This document shows positions 47,148-57,207 of a stretch of DNA of 64,000 nt, piece after piece. The DNA comes from Rheinheimera soli. GTDB taxonomy: Bacteria > Pseudomonadota > Gammaproteobacteria > Enterobacterales > Alteromonadaceae. Each line of letters starts with the position of its first letter. Within the stretch, counting starts at the first letter, position 1. The notes beneath the pieces are model-generated. The model saw only the letters and a list, made by a program, of their open reading frames with translations, searched no databases and was not told where the DNA came from. The position numbers and the translations under genes are program-made. The DNA is taken from the NCBI RefSeq assembly GCF_021290985.1, contig NZ_JAJOYU010000010.1, forward strand, positions 79,314-143,313, in the 5' to 3' direction.

Positions 47148-48059
47148 ATGAACTGGTCTGCTTCCACCCAACCTGCCATTGAATGGCTGAACCGTTTGCC
47201 GCAACAGCGCCTGAATTTCTGGTTGTCCTGGATTTTTGTTGTGCTGTTGTGCTGGTTATTGGCAACCTTAAGTTGGCAACTATTACCTGTTCCGCAGGCC
47301 CAACCTATTACTGCGGCTGCTTCTGTAACGGGCCAGGCCGCTCCTGATCTGAAAGCCTTGTTAGACGCCAGTATGTTTGGCAAAGCATCAGAGCAAGCAG
47401 AAGCAGCTCCTGTTGTTGCGCCAACCACAGCACCTAAAACAACTTTAAATGTCAAACTGACCGGGGTAGTGGCCATTGGTGGCAAACCCGAACAAGGTTC
47501 TGCTGTGATAGAAAGTCAGGGTTCAGAGCAAACTTATGGTGTCGATGACAAAATTGAAGGCACCAGTGCCAGTTTAAGTCAGGTCTTTGAAGACAGAGTG
47601 CTGTTGAAAGTCTCGTCCCGTTTTGAAACCCTGATGCTGGATGGTATAGAGTTTCAACAAATGGCAGCTGACAATGGTTCACTGCAGGAAGTGGATTATC
47701 AGCCACAACCTGAGCCTATGATGGATGGGCCTCAGCCTCCAGCTCTTGAAGAGTTAGCTGATGTGCGTCAGGAAATGATGTCGGAGCCGATGAAGTTTTT
47801 TGACTATATTCGTGCTTCGCCGCAATACCGCAACGGCCAGCTCTATGGGTACCGTGTAATGCCGGGTAAAGACCCCGCCTTATTTGAACGCATGGGTTTA
47901 AGAGCCAATGATGTGGCTGTTGAAATTAACGGTACTCCGTTAAATGATATGCAGCAGGCCATGATGGTGATGAATGAATTACGTGAAGCGACTCAGGCTT
48001 CGATTAAAGTTGAACGTGACGGCCAGACCAGAGACATTGTCTTTAGTCTGTCACAATAA
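47148..48059 (+). CDS. gspC: Type II secretion inner-membrane protein GspC
   Basis: 303 residues. Short cytoplasmic start, one membrane helix (about 25-45), a flexible linker, the HR domain with LNVKLTGVVAIGGKPEQGSA (about 102-121), and a C-terminal PDZ-like domain (GYRVMPGKDPALFERMGLRA, VAVEINGTPLND). GspC links the inner-membrane platform to the secretin GspD. First gene of the twelve-gene gsp cluster, divergent from hslR; the 144-base gap should hold the promoter. The ribosome site is weak. Confidence 0.95.
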   Translation: MNWSASTQPAIEWLNRLPQQRLNFWLSWIFVVLLCWLLATLSWQLLPVPQAQPITAAASVTGQAAPDLKALLDASMFGKASEQAEAAPVVAPTTAPKTTLNVKLTGVVAIGGKPEQGSAVIESQGSEQTYGVDDKIEGTSASLSQVFEDRVLLKVSSRFETLMLDGIEFQQMAADNGSLQEVDYQPQPEPMMDGPQPPALEELADVRQEMMSEPMKFFDYIRASPQYRNGQLYGYRVMPGKDPALFERMGLRANDVAVEINGTPLNDMQQAMMVMNELREATQASIKVERDGQTRDIVFSLSQ

Positions 48060-48085
48060 TAATTAATTAAGATGGTTAAACTCTA

Positions 48086-50161
48086 ATGAAGTCAGTGACA
48101 TCTTCTCGTTTGAATATTTCCCGTTGGTTTGGTGTAGGCGCTATCACGCTGCTGAGTTTTTTTGCAACTGCAACTGAATATCAGCCAAACTTTAAAGGCA
48201 CAGATATCAACGAATTTATTAATATCGTTGGTAAAAATCTGAACAAAACCATCATTGTTGACCCTCAGGTCCGTGGTCGCATTAACGTGCGCAGTTATGA
48301 AATGCTGAACGAAAAACAGTATTACCAGTTTTTCTTAAACGTACTGGAAGTCTATGACTTCTCAGTGGTTGAAATGAAAAGTGGCGTGCTGAAAGTGGTT
48401 CGGCAAAAAGATGCCAAAACGTCAAACATTCCTGTGGTCAGTGATAATGCCGCTGCTTTGGGCGACGAAATGGTCACCCGCGTGGTGCAGGTGAAAAACG
48501 TTTCTGTGCGTGAATTGGCACCTTTGTTACGCCAGTTTGTTGATCAAAGTGGCGGCGGCAGTGTAGTCAACTACGACCCGTCCAACGTTATTATGATGAC
48601 GGGCCAGGCCGAGACGGTAAATCGTTTAGTCGACATTATTTCCCGCGTCGATAAAGCTGGTGATCAAGATTTAGAAATCATCAAACTCAGTTACGCTTCA
48701 TCTGCTGAAGTAGTGAGAATTCTGGAAAATATTTATAAAAATCAGGGTAAAGCTGAACAGCCTGAGTTTTTAATTCCAAAAATTGTTGCTGATGAGCGTA
48801 CCAATAGCGTGATTGTTAGTGGTGAACGTCAGGCGCGTGAACGTGTTGTGGCTTTAGTGCAGCGCTTAGATGCAGAGCTGGAAAATCAGGGTAATACCAG
48901 AGTGTATTACCTGAAATACGCCAAAGCTGAAGAATTAGTCAAAGTGCTGCAAGGGGTCAGTGCCACCATAGCGGCTGAAGTTCAGGGTGCAGCCACTCAG
49001 GCTCAGGGCGCCCGCTCTGCAGGCAAAGGCCGTGATGTCAGCATTGAAGCTCATGCTGAAAGTAACTCCTTAGTGATTACCGCTCAGCCTGATGTAATGC
49101 GTTCACTGGAAGATGTGATTCGTCAGGTGGATATCCGCCGCGCTCAGGTTTTGGTTGAAGCCATTATTGTGGAAGTAGCCGACAATGCTGGTGCGAACTT
49201 AGGGGTGCAATGGATTAGTGCGACAGGCGGCATGCAACAGTTTAATAATGGCGTAGTACCAGTCAGTGCTATAGCCGCTGGTGCTGCTGCTGCCAGGCCT
49301 GTTCCTGGCACCACAGTGGATACAGATACAGGAACAACTGTAAATCCGGAGATGCCAGGTAACTATGATTTATTGGGCGAAGCCCTAGGCGGCGTCACAG
49401 GTATGATGCTGGGTGTGGTGAAAAACGATTGGGGCGCTATTTTGCAGGCCGTTACCACAGACAGTAACTCCAATATTCTGGCCACGCCTTCGCTGACCAC
49501 ACTGGATAATCAGGAATCCTCTTTTATTGTCGGTGAAGAAATTCCTATTAAAACCACCACCAGCCCAGGTTCAGGTGGCACTAACCCTTTTACCACTCTG
49601 GATCGTTTGGAAGTGGGTATTAAACTCAAAGTCACGCCTCAGATTAACGAAGGTAACGCAGTTAAACTCACCATAGAGCAGGAAGTCTCAGGCCGTAACG
49701 GCGATATTGAAGGCAACCCTATAGTGGCCAAAAGGGAAATTAAAACCACAGTATTGGCAGACAATGGCGCTACGGTGGTGCTTGGCGGTTTAATTGATGA
49801 AGATGTGCAGCAAAGTGAGTCTAAAGTACCACTTTTAGGGGATATTCCGGTGTTGGGTGCTTTATTCCGCTCCACATCCTCAACGAAACGTAAACGTAAC
49901 CTGATGATCTTTATCAGAGCTACCATTATGCGTGACGACGGCCTGCTGAGCGAAGTCAGCCAGCGTAAGTACAACTATGTACGGGCGCAGCAATTGGCTC
50001 AGGGCGAAAAAGGCATCAGCCTGATGCCGGGCGCTGAAACACCTGCTATGCCGGAATTTGACGATACATTAATTATTCCACCGACTTTTGATGAGTATCT
50101 GCAGAAAAAAGAGGCTCAGGATAAAGAGGTTGTGAAACCTGCAGAGCAGGGAGCTAACTAA
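48086..50161 (+). CDS. gspD: Type II secretion secretin GspD
   Basis: 691 residues. Signal peptide (cleavage after about residue 30), N0 domain starting [18 protein letters not shown], three N-domains with repeated [24 protein letters not shown] segments, and a C-terminal secretin barrel: [53 protein letters not shown]. It forms the outer-membrane channel. A Gly/Ala/Thr-rich insert (about 395-430, [20 protein letters not shown]) lies in the secretin part. No pilotin gene is seen nearby. Confidence 0.97.
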   Translation: MKSVTSSRLNISRWFGVGAITLLSFFATATEYQPNFKGTDINEFINIVGKNLNKTIIVDPQVRGRINVRSYEMLNEKQYYQFFLNVLEVYDFSVVEMKSGVLKVVRQKDAKTSNIPVVSDNAAALGDEMVTRVVQVKNVSVRELAPLLRQFVDQSGGGSVVNYDPSNVIMMTGQAETVNRLVDIISRVDKAGDQDLEIIKLSYASSAEVVRILENIYKNQGKAEQPEFLIPKIVADERTNSVIVSGERQARERVVALVQRLDAELENQGNTRVYYLKYAKAEELVKVLQGVSATIAAEVQGAATQAQGARSAGKGRDVSIEAHAESNSLVITAQPDVMRSLEDVIRQVDIRRAQVLVEAIIVEVADNAGANLGVQWISATGGMQQFNNGVVPVSAIAAGAAAARPVPGTTVDTDTGTTVNPEMPGNYDLLGEALGGVTGMMLGVVKNDWGAILQAVTTDSNSNILATPSLTTLDNQESSFIVGEEIPIKTTTSPGSGGTNPFTTLDRLEVGIKLKVTPQINEGNAVKLTIEQEVSGRNGDIEGNPIVAKREIKTTVLADNGATVVLGGLIDEDVQQSESKVPLLGDIPVLGALFRSTSSTKRKRNLMIFIRATIMRDDGLLSEVSQRKYNYVRAQQLAQGEKGISLMPGAETPAMPEFDDTLIIPPTFDEYLQKKEAQDKEVVKPAEQGAN

Positions 50162-51669
50162 TGTCTGCTGTTGATCTGAACGAGATGCAGCCAGTGGCGG
50201 CCAAAGTGCGTTTGCCTTTTGGTTTTGCCAAACGTTTTGGTGTCTTGTTGCAGGCTCAGCCGGATGGCTGGTTGTTGTATGTCAATCCTCAGACTCCACC
50301 GGCCGCCTTGCTGGAAGTGCGGCGTTTATTGTCTGTTTCTTTTAAAGTGCAGAAACTGCAACAAACTGAATTTGATGCGTTATTAGAAGCGTCTTATCAG
50401 CGTGATTCGTCTGAAGCTCAGCAAATTATGCAGGACATTGGCAACGAAGTGGATTTAGCTTCTTTAGCTGATGAAATTCCTGAAACTGAAGATTTGTTGG
50501 AAAACGAAGACGATGCGCCGATCATCAAACTGATTAACGCCATGCTCGGTGAAGCTATTAAGCTGGGGGCTTCGGATATACACGTTGAAACTTTTGAAAA
50601 AAATCTGGTGGTGCGTTTTCGGGTCGATGGCGTATTACGGGAAGTATTAAAACCTAACCGTAAATTATCCAGCTTGCTGGTGTCCCGTATCAAAGTAATG
50701 GCCAAGTTGGACATTGCCGAAAAACGCGTACCACAAGATGGCCGTATTAGTTTACGTATTGCTGGTCGGGCTGTGGATGTGCGGGTATCGACTATGCCAT
50801 CCAGTCATGGTGAGCGAGTTGTTATGCGTTTACTCGACAAAAATAACTCGCATCTGGATTTAAATAAGTTGGGTATGACGCCTGCCGTGCAGAAGATGTT
50901 CTCACAACTTATTTTAAAACCTCATGGCATTATTCTGGTTACAGGCCCAACTGGTTCAGGTAAAAGTACCACCTTGTATGCGGGCTTAACGGAGATCAAC
51001 ACCAAAGACCGAAATATTCTGACAGTGGAAGATCCTGTTGAATATGAACTGGAAGGCATAGGTCAGACGCAAGTCAACACCAAGGTCAATATGACCTTTG
51101 CCCGTGGCTTACGTGCCATTTTGCGTCAGGATCCTGATGTGGTGATGGTGGGTGAAATCCGAGACTTAGAAACAGCACAAATTGCAGTACAGGCCAGTTT
51201 AACAGGCCATTTAGTGCTCAGTACATTGCACACCAATACCGCCTCAGGTGCTATTACCCGTCTGGAAGATATGGGGGTTGAACCCTTTTTATTATCCTCC
51301 AGTTTGTTGGGAGTATTAGCTCAGCGTCTGGTCCGTACTTTATGTGTGCACTGTAAACATGCACACGAGCCGGACAAAGAAGAGCGGGCTTTACTTGGAG
51401 TTACAAAAAAAGACGGAACATTAATTTATCGTGCTGTAGGTTGTGAGCACTGTAATCAGACAGGGTATCGTGGCCGAACCGGTATTCATGAGTTACTGGT
51501 GGTCGATGAACATACCCGCGAGCTCATTCACAATGGCAAAGGTGAGCAGTCGATTGAGAAATACATTCGAACTCAAAGCCCAAGTATCCGCCAGGACGGT
51601 TTCAGTAAAGTATTAACAGGTGAAACCACGCTGGAAGAAGTGTTGCGTGTGACCCGAGAGGATGCGTAG
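50161..51669 (+). CDS. gspE: Type II secretion ATPase GspE
   Basis: 502 residues; cytoplasmic hexameric ATPase that drives pseudopilus assembly. N-terminal domain that binds GspL (1-110); Walker [15 protein letters not shown] (about 262-275); Asp box and Walker [15 protein letters not shown]; and the zinc-binding tetracysteine part [10 protein letters not shown]...CEHCNQTG (about 396-425). One-base overlap with gspD (TAATG). Confidence 0.97.
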   Translation: MSAVDLNEMQPVAAKVRLPFGFAKRFGVLLQAQPDGWLLYVNPQTPPAALLEVRRLLSVSFKVQKLQQTEFDALLEASYQRDSSEAQQIMQDIGNEVDLASLADEIPETEDLLENEDDAPIIKLINAMLGEAIKLGASDIHVETFEKNLVVRFRVDGVLREVLKPNRKLSSLLVSRIKVMAKLDIAEKRVPQDGRISLRIAGRAVDVRVSTMPSSHGERVVMRLLDKNNSHLDLNKLGMTPAVQKMFSQLILKPHGIILVTGPTGSGKSTTLYAGLTEINTKDRNILTVEDPVEYELEGIGQTQVNTKVNMTFARGLRAILRQDPDVVMVGEIRDLETAQIAVQASLTGHLVLSTLHTNTASGAITRLEDMGVEPFLLSSSLLGVLAQRLVRTLCVHCKHAHEPDKEERALLGVTKKDGTLIYRAVGCEHCNQTGYRGRTGIHELLVVDEHTRELIHNGKGEQSIEKYIRTQSPSIRQDGFSKVLTGETTLEEVLRVTREDA

Positions 51670-52889
51670 TGCCAGCTTTTGAATACCAGGCCATGGACGC
51701 CAAAGGGCGTCGTAGTAAAGGTGTACTGGAAGCCGATAATGCCCGTCAGGCCCGGCAGTTATTGCGTGAGCAAAAGCTGACGCCACTGAGTTTAGAGCTG
51801 GCTTCGCGGCAGGAAAAACTGTTGGCCTCCGGTAAAAAATGGTTTCAATCTGGCATTAGTGCCAGTGAACTGGCGTTGATCACCCGTCAGATGTCAACCT
51901 TGATTGAAGCTGGTTTACCAATAGAAAGTGCTTTGCTGGCTGTATCTGAGCAATGTGATAAAGCCCGTTTACAAAGCATGATGATGTCAGTGCGCTCTAA
52001 AGTTGTGGAAGGTTATAGTCTGGCTGAAGGCCTGGCTGAATTTCCTTATGTGTTTGACCATCTGTTTACTTCTATGGTGGCTGCGGGCGAAAAGTCAGGC
52101 CATTTAGATGCGGTATTAAACCGTCTGGCTGATTACACCGAACAACGTCAGCATATGCGTAGCCAGATTATGCAGGCTCTGCTTTATCCCGCCATTCTGA
52201 CCTTTTTTGCCGTAGCAGTGATCAGTATTTTACTGGCCGCTGTGGTGCCGCAAATAGTAGGGCAGTTTGAACATATGGGGCAAAGTTTGCCCGGCTCTAC
52301 TTTGTTTTTAATTGCCGCCAGTGACTTTTTACGTTCCTACGGTTTGCTGGTGCTGCTGGCTATTTTCCTGGCTATTGCTGCTTTTAAGCGTGCGCTGAAA
52401 AAACCTGCCTTTAAACTGAAAATAGATACTCATCAGTTAAAACTGGGCCTGATTGGTAAAGTCAGCCGGGGTTTAAACACGGCCCGTTTTGCTCGTACTT
52501 TAAGTATTTTAAATGCCAGCGCCGTGCCTTTGCTCGAAGCCATGCGGATCAGTGCTGACGTGCTGGATAACAGCTTTATGCGCAAATCCATAGCCGAAGC
52601 GACGCTGAAAGTCCGCGAAGGTTCTTCACTGAAAAATGCATTGGAACAAACTAAATTATTTCCGCCTATGATGCTGCATATGATTGCTTCCGGCGAAAAA
52701 AGTGGACAACTCGATGGCATGTTAGAGCGCGCTGCCAATACGCAGGACAGGGAATTTGAAACCCTGGTGACTGTCTCACTAAAAGTATTTGAACCTGTTT
52801 TAGTTGCCGTGATGGCTGGCATAGTTTTATTTATTGTAATGGCGATTCTGCAGCCTATTTTGGCATTAAACAATTTAGTCGGAGGTTAA
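51669..52889 (+). CDS. gspF: Type II secretion platform protein GspF
   Basis: 406 residues, GTG start sharing a base with the gspE stop. Three membrane helices (about 168-190, 218-240, 375-398) and two repeated cytoplasmic domains with LALITRQMSTLIEAGLPIES and ARTLSILNASAVPLLEAMRI. MVAAGEKSGHLDAVLNRLAD and its second copy MIASGEKSGQLDGMLERAAN are diagnostic. It is the inner-membrane platform core. Confidence 0.97.
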   Translation: MPAFEYQAMDAKGRRSKGVLEADNARQARQLLREQKLTPLSLELASRQEKLLASGKKWFQSGISASELALITRQMSTLIEAGLPIESALLAVSEQCDKARLQSMMMSVRSKVVEGYSLAEGLAEFPYVFDHLFTSMVAAGEKSGHLDAVLNRLADYTEQRQHMRSQIMQALLYPAILTFFAVAVISILLAAVVPQIVGQFEHMGQSLPGSTLFLIAASDFLRSYGLLVLLAIFLAIAAFKRALKKPAFKLKIDTHQLKLGLIGKVSRGLNTARFARTLSILNASAVPLLEAMRISADVLDNSFMRKSIAEATLKVREGSSLKNALEQTKLFPPMMLHMIASGEKSGQLDGMLERAANTQDREFETLVTVSLKVFEPVLVAVMAGIVLFIVMAILQPILALNNLVGG

Positions 52890-52892
52890 AAA

Positions 52893-53330
52893 ATGCAACA
52901 GCAAAAAGGTTTTACCTTATTAGAAGTGATGGTGGTTATTGTTATTTTGGGTGTTATCGCCAGTATGGTTGTGCCTAACTTAATGGGCAATCAGGAAAAA
53001 GCCGCACGACAAAAAGTGGTAGTGGATATTCAGCAGCTGGAAAACGCGCTGGATTTATACAAGCTGGACAACGGCTTCTATCCAACCACAGAACAAGGTT
53101 TGCAGGCTTTAGTGACTCAGCCTACCTCTGAACCTATGCCACGTTCTTTCCCTGAAGGTGGTTTTATTAAACGTCTGCAAAGAGATCCATGGGATAACGA
53201 ATATCAGTTAGTCAGCCCTGGTGAGATGGGCCGTATTGATGTGTATTCGATGGGGCCAGACCGTGTTGCCGGTACAGACGACGACATCGGCAACTGGAAT
53301 CTGGATGCGCCGGACGCGCAGCAAAACTAA
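52893..53330 (+). CDS. gspG: Major pseudopilin GspG
   Basis: 145 residues. Prepilin leader QQQKG then FTLLEVMVVIVILGVIASM, with the conserved Glu5 of the mature protein. Family segment NGFYPTTEQGLQALVTQP and the calcium-site region GPDRVAGTDDDIGNW near the C-terminus. It forms the bulk of the pseudopilus. Needs a prepilin peptidase encoded elsewhere. Confidence 0.97.
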   Translation: MQQQKGFTLLEVMVVIVILGVIASMVVPNLMGNQEKAARQKVVVDIQQLENALDLYKLDNGFYPTTEQGLQALVTQPTSEPMPRSFPEGGFIKRLQRDPWDNEYQLVSPGEMGRIDVYSMGPDRVAGTDDDIGNWNLDAPDAQQN

Positions 53331-53333
53331 AAC

Positions 53334-53960
53334 ATGAAACACCACCGCGGTTTTACCTTGCTTGAAATCATGTTAGTGATGCTGTTATTGGGTTTAATGG
53401 CATCTTACGTGGTGGTGAATTTTGTCAGTGAATCCCGCACTGCCCGTATTCAGAAAGAAACCAACCGCCTGCAGCAACTGGTGCAGGTGGTGTCCGAAAC
53501 GGCCATTTTAAAGCAGCAGGATTTTGGCTTAGTGCTGAATGACAAAGGTTATCAGTTTCTGGTGCATAACGGAGTGCAGTGGCTGGAAGTGGGGGAACCA
53601 AAATTTATGCAATTCCACCCCTGGCCAGAAACAGTGCAGGCCGAACTGGAGCTGGAAGGTTTAAGCTGGGCAGAAGACAGTATTTTAGGTCAGGAAGAAT
53701 TTCGCAAACTGCAGGAAGAATTGCAGGAACAGCTGGCCGAAGCGGCTGAAGAAGACAATAAAGACGGTAAAGCCAAAGACCCGAACAAAGCGCGTGAAAG
53801 GCCTTTGTTGCCAAATGTCTATATTTTATCCTCAGGTGACATCAGCCCTTTTCAGTTGGTGCTTGCGGATGAAACTGAGCGTCCTTTTTGGTATCAGACA
53901 CTGATAGGCGAATACAGTATTCCGCTGACCAAGTCTGAAGTGGAAAACAGCAGACCATGA
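53334..53960 (+). CDS. gspH: Minor pseudopilin GspH with charged insertion
   Basis: 208 residues, somewhat long for the family. Prepilin leader KHHRG, then FTLLEIMLVMLLLGLMASYV. Mature part with an ordinary beta domain, but between about residues 117 and 157 lies a strongly charged, Glu/Lys/Gln-rich stretch (QEELQEQLAEAAEEDNKDGK in part) that reads like a coiled coil plus flexible linker. It precedes the last beta strands (PNVYILSSGDISPF). The core is otherwise typical. It ends in an ATGA overlap with gspI. Confidence 0.92.
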   Translation: MKHHRGFTLLEIMLVMLLLGLMASYVVVNFVSESRTARIQKETNRLQQLVQVVSETAILKQQDFGLVLNDKGYQFLVHNGVQWLEVGEPKFMQFHPWPETVQAELELEGLSWAEDSILGQEEFRKLQEELQEQLAEAAEEDNKDGKAKDPNKARERPLLPNVYILSSGDISPFQLVLADETERPFWYQTLIGEYSIPLTKSEVENSRP

Positions 53961-54328
53961 GAAGCAAAGGCTTTACGCTGATAGAGTTGTTAATTGCAAT
54001 GGCGGTATTTGCCACAGCTGGCGCTGCTGTGATGAAAACAGCATCTGAGCATATGAATTCTATCTCTCACCTGGAAAATTTGACCTTTGCATCTTATGTG
54101 GCAGAAAACCAGTTAAATGCTGTGTTTCTGGAGAAAACCTGGCCATTAAAAAACGAACAGAAAACGGTCGAGTTTGCCAACCGTAACTGGTTATGGCAGC
54201 AGCAAATAAACAAAACACCTGACGCTAATTTTAGTGCTGTAGTGGTCAAAGTCAGTCTGGCCGATAATCCGGAAAAAGTGGTGTATCAGTTGCAAACCTA
54301 TGTAGGTAAACCTGATGCAGAACGTTAA
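53957..54328 (+). CDS. gspI: Minor pseudopilin GspI
   Basis: 123 residues. Leader RSKG then FTLIELLIAMAVFATAGAAVM; ASYVAENQLNAVFLE and the closing VVYQLQTYVGKP are typical. GspI is the nucleator of the pseudopilus tip with J and K. Overlaps gspJ by 14 bases. Confidence 0.95.
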   Translation: MRSKGFTLIELLIAMAVFATAGAAVMKTASEHMNSISHLENLTFASYVAENQLNAVFLEKTWPLKNEQKTVEFANRNWLWQQQINKTPDANFSAVVVKVSLADNPEKVVYQLQTYVGKPDAER

Positions 54329-54926
54329 CACTGATCGTGGTTTTACCTTTATTGAAATGTTACTGGCGATGGCGATTTTTGCCTTAGTAGGCTTAGCCTC
54401 AGCTAGCGTATTATCCAGCGTGACTGAATCCGATGCAGCCTCACAAAAGGCGGCTGAACGGCTGGCACAAATACAACGTTTTTTCCTGATTTTAGAGCGG
54501 GATTTGGCACAAATCAGTGCACGGCAAATCCGGGTTGAAGGGGAAGAGCCTATACGCTCGCCTTTATTAGGTGAAAAGTTGATGCTGGAAAGTGATGAAG
54601 GCGGTTTTGCTTTTGTCCACAGCGGCTGGCGTAACCCCGGTATGGTATTACCGCGCAGTGAAATTCAGGCGGTGGCTTATCGTTTACGTGAAGGCAAAAT
54701 AGAGCGGCTTTTTAGTTTATTTCCTGATGCAGTAACGGGCAGCGAACCCAAAGTGCAGCCTTTGCTGGACAGAGTAACTGGCTTTAAAGTGGAGTTTTTA
54801 AAAGACGAAGAGTGGCAGGAAAACTGGAATGAAGAGAAGTTACCTAAAGCTATTCGTTTAACCATCAGCCACGAGCAACTGGGTGAAATGCAGCGCTTTT
54901 ATACATTGATGAATGGGTTGACCTGA
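54315..54926 (+). CDS. gspJ: Minor pseudopilin GspJ
   Basis: 203 residues. Leader up to DRG, then FTFIEMLLAMAIFALVGLAS. QRFFLILERDLAQISARQIR and GGFAFVHSGWRNPGMVLPRS follow the family pattern. Part of the tip trimer. Its stop overlaps the gspK start. Confidence 0.95.
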   Translation: MQNVNTDRGFTFIEMLLAMAIFALVGLASASVLSSVTESDAASQKAAERLAQIQRFFLILERDLAQISARQIRVEGEEPIRSPLLGEKLMLESDEGGFAFVHSGWRNPGMVLPRSEIQAVAYRLREGKIERLFSLFPDAVTGSEPKVQPLLDRVTGFKVEFLKDEEWQENWNEEKLPKAIRLTISHEQLGEMQRFYTLMNGLT

Positions 54927-55906
54927 TGCGTCGTCAAGCTGGTGTGGCTTTAGTAGTTGTGATGATGATTGTCGCCCTGGTGGTGGTTATTGCTGTAGGT
55001 ATGAGTGGACGTTTGCAACTGCAGTTGCAGCGCCAACTGAATTTGCAGCAACAACAACAAGCTTATTGGTATGGTATAGCGGCAGAGCAGGCCAGTATTC
55101 AGTTATTAAAAAGCACAGTGGCGGGTAAGGATAATGTGAATCTGTCACAGGACTGGGCCTTGTTGGGGGCAACCTTTCCTGTCGATAATGGCAGTATTAC
55201 CGGTAAGCTGATTGATTTACAAAGTTGCTTTAACTTAAATAACTTACAACGACCTGCCGAGCAGCGGCAAATTGGCACAGGTCAGACGACAAGCCAAAAA
55301 GCCTTTCAGCGTTTGCTGGAGTTAAAAGCGACTGATTTGTCGATGCCAGCTGAGTATTTAACCGCCCGGATCAGCGACTGGCTGGATGCGGACAGTTTGT
55401 TGCAAACGGCAGGGGGCGCTGAGCAGGATGACTATGCCGGTTTGCAAATGCCATTTTATACCGCCAATAGTTTAATGGGCTCGACCTCAGAATTGCGGGT
55501 CATGCTGGATTTAACTCCGGCTGACTATGAGCTGGTGCGACCCTGGGTCTGTGTGATCCCTAAAAACAGTACCAGTAAGTTGAACCTGAATACTATTACG
55601 GTAGAAAATGCGGCCTTATTAGCGGCTTATATTCCTGAACTGGATGAAGGGGCGGCGTCAGATTTAATAGGCAGCAGACCAGAGGAAGGTTTTGCCACTA
55701 TAGATGAAGTATGGGCCAGTCCTCAGTTGGCGAATATCAGCGTCACGGATGAGGTCAAAGCCATGATGACAATAAATTCTAATTATTTTGTGCTCGAAAC
55801 CACAGTCACTTATATGGATACCATCTTTAATCTGGCTTCTGTATTGGTGATTGACGAGCAACAAAAAGTAAAAGTGATAGCTCGGCGGTTTGGAGGCCAG
55901 TGGTGA
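54926..55906 (+). CDS. gspK: Minor pseudopilin GspK
   Basis: 326 residues. Leader RRQAG then VALVVVMMIVALVVVIAVGM; as usual for GspK, position 5 of the mature protein is not Glu. The alpha domain contains LDLQSCFNLNNLQ-type residues (IDLQSCFNLNNLQRP), ISDWLDAD and KLNLNTITVENAALLAAY. It caps the pseudopilus. Overlaps gspL by a few bases. Confidence 0.95.
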   Translation: MRRQAGVALVVVMMIVALVVVIAVGMSGRLQLQLQRQLNLQQQQQAYWYGIAAEQASIQLLKSTVAGKDNVNLSQDWALLGATFPVDNGSITGKLIDLQSCFNLNNLQRPAEQRQIGTGQTTSQKAFQRLLELKATDLSMPAEYLTARISDWLDADSLLQTAGGAEQDDYAGLQMPFYTANSLMGSTSELRVMLDLTPADYELVRPWVCVIPKNSTSKLNLNTITVENAALLAAYIPELDEGAASDLIGSRPEEGFATIDEVWASPQLANISVTDEVKAMMTINSNYFVLETTVTYMDTIFNLASVLVIDEQQKVKVIARRFGGQW

Positions 55907-57093
55907 ACGAACAATTAATAATAAGACTGGGTAGTCAGCCACAGCAGCCAATCAGTTGGTTGGTATGGTCCGCCATCAATAAAGAGATTATCGCCAGCGG
56001 TCAGTTGGCGTCTGCCGACGAGCTGGCTGCGTTGTCAGAGCGTTTAGGCCGTCGCCCTGTAGTGGCTTTAGTGCCTGCAGCTGATGTGGTGTTAAGCGAA
56101 GTGTTGCTACCTGCTAAACCCAACCGACAAATTATACAGGCTTTGCCTTATATGCTCGAAGAAGAGCATGCAGAGGATATTGAGCAGTTGTATCTGGCTT
56201 TGGGTGTATGTCAGCAACGTGGCAAAGAATACTGGCAGCAAGTGGCTTTATGTAAAAAAACTCAATTGGAACAATGGGTCGGCTCATTGGTTGTCGCTGG
56301 TTTTCAGCCAATACAGTTAGTGCCTGACGCGTTGTTATTACCAGAACATCAGGACGGTGCTTCAGCTATTGAGTTGGCAGGTCAGTGGTTATTACGGCAG
56401 GGCCCATGGCAAGCGTCCAGTATTGAGCCAAACTGGTGGCCGGACTTTTTAAGTCTGGCCAATATCGAACTCATATACAGCTACAGCCCCTGGCCAGCAG
56501 AGATACTGCAAAATGTTCAGGCTGCTGAACCGGAGCTGCCTCTGGCTTTGTTAGCGCAGCAACTGCCAGAACAACGCTTTAGTTTGTTGCAAGGCCAGTA
56601 CGCGCCGAAAAAAGCGCAGAATAAAGTCTGGTCATTATGGCAAACCTCTATCGTGTTGGGTGCCAGTTGTTTAGCTTTGTATCTACTCGCCTTAGGCGCG
56701 CAAGTGTGGCAGCAAGGGCAATTGCTGCAGCAACAAAGAGCAGAGCTTGTGACTCTGTATAAAAGTCGTTTCCCTGCTGAATCAACCCGGGATATTTCCC
56801 GCCAGTTGGCCCGTAAATTACAAGGTGCAGGCAGTGGGCAGGACGCAAGTTTGTTTAGTTTGCTGAATCAGTTGCAACAAGAACTGGCGGCGACCACCAA
56901 TGTGCGTTTAGACAACTTAAGGTACGACCAAAAAAACAGTGAATTGCGCTTTCAGGCCGAAGCGGACAGCTTCCAGCGTTTCGATCATTTAAAAACCCGA
57001 CTCGAACAAAAAGGTTTTGAAGTGAAACAAGGGGCTTTAAGTAACGAAGGCGGCAAAGTGCAGGGCACTGTGGCTATGAAGGTGAAAGTATGA
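55900..57093 (+). CDS. gspL: Type II secretion protein GspL
   Basis: 397 residues. GTG at 55900 or 55903 (GGAGG just upstream); the second has better spacing. Actin-like cytoplasmic domain (1-240; VALVPAADVVLSEVLLPAKP, ALPYMLEEEHAEDIEQLYLA), one membrane helix (about 250-270), and a small periplasmic ferredoxin-like domain at the C-terminus. It binds GspE and GspM. Its stop codon overlaps the ATG of a micro-ORF rather than gspM. Confidence 0.95.
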   Translation: MVNEQLIIRLGSQPQQPISWLVWSAINKEIIASGQLASADELAALSERLGRRPVVALVPAADVVLSEVLLPAKPNRQIIQALPYMLEEEHAEDIEQLYLALGVCQQRGKEYWQQVALCKKTQLEQWVGSLVVAGFQPIQLVPDALLLPEHQDGASAIELAGQWLLRQGPWQASSIEPNWWPDFLSLANIELIYSYSPWPAEILQNVQAAEPELPLALLAQQLPEQRFSLLQGQYAPKKAQNKVWSLWQTSIVLGASCLALYLLALGAQVWQQGQLLQQQRAELVTLYKSRFPAESTRDISRQLARKLQGAGSGQDASLFSLLNQLQQELAATTNVRLDNLRYDQKNSELRFQAEADSFQRFDHLKTRLEQKGFEVKQGALSNEGGKVQGTVAMKVKV

Positions 57094-57207
57094 AAAATTG
57101 GCAGGATAGACAATTTTCACAGCCGCAGGCTGCCGATCAGTGTACGGCACAGGGAGGTGCCGTATGAAAAATTGGCAGGATAGACAATTTTCACAGCCGC
57201 AGGCTGC
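57088..57207 (+). repeat. 46-base tandem direct repeat between gspL and gspM
   Basis: Two identical 46-base copies at 57088-57133 and 57162-57207 (period 74, 28 bases between). Each begins GTATGAAAAATTGGCAGG and ends in a small hairpin CAGCC-GCA-GGCTG. They encode the two micro-ORFs listed separately. Too few and too short for a CRISPR array. Confidence 0.95.
57090..57167 (+). CDS. Micro-ORF 1 between gspL and gspM
   Basis: 25 codons. Its ATG overlaps the gspL stop (ATGA at 57090) and its stop overlaps the next micro-ORF's ATG (57164). Starts MKNWQDRQFSQPQAAD and continues QCTAQGGAV. The first 15 residues are identical to micro-ORF 2. AGGGAGG inside it (57151-57157) is a good ribosome site for micro-ORF 2. 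Hydrophilic, no signal. Translation is predicted by coupling but unproven; a function for the peptide is unknown. Confidence 0.5.
   Translation: MKNWQDRQFSQPQAADQCTAQGGAV

Noticed and set aside
47004..47204. N-terminal extension of hslR
   Set aside because: Overlaps the gspC start region; the S4 protein begins normally at 47003 with GGAG upstream.
57088..57207. Repeat pair as a CRISPR fragment
   Set aside because: Only two copies, 46 bases long, in frame inside a secretion operon and coding; no cas genes.
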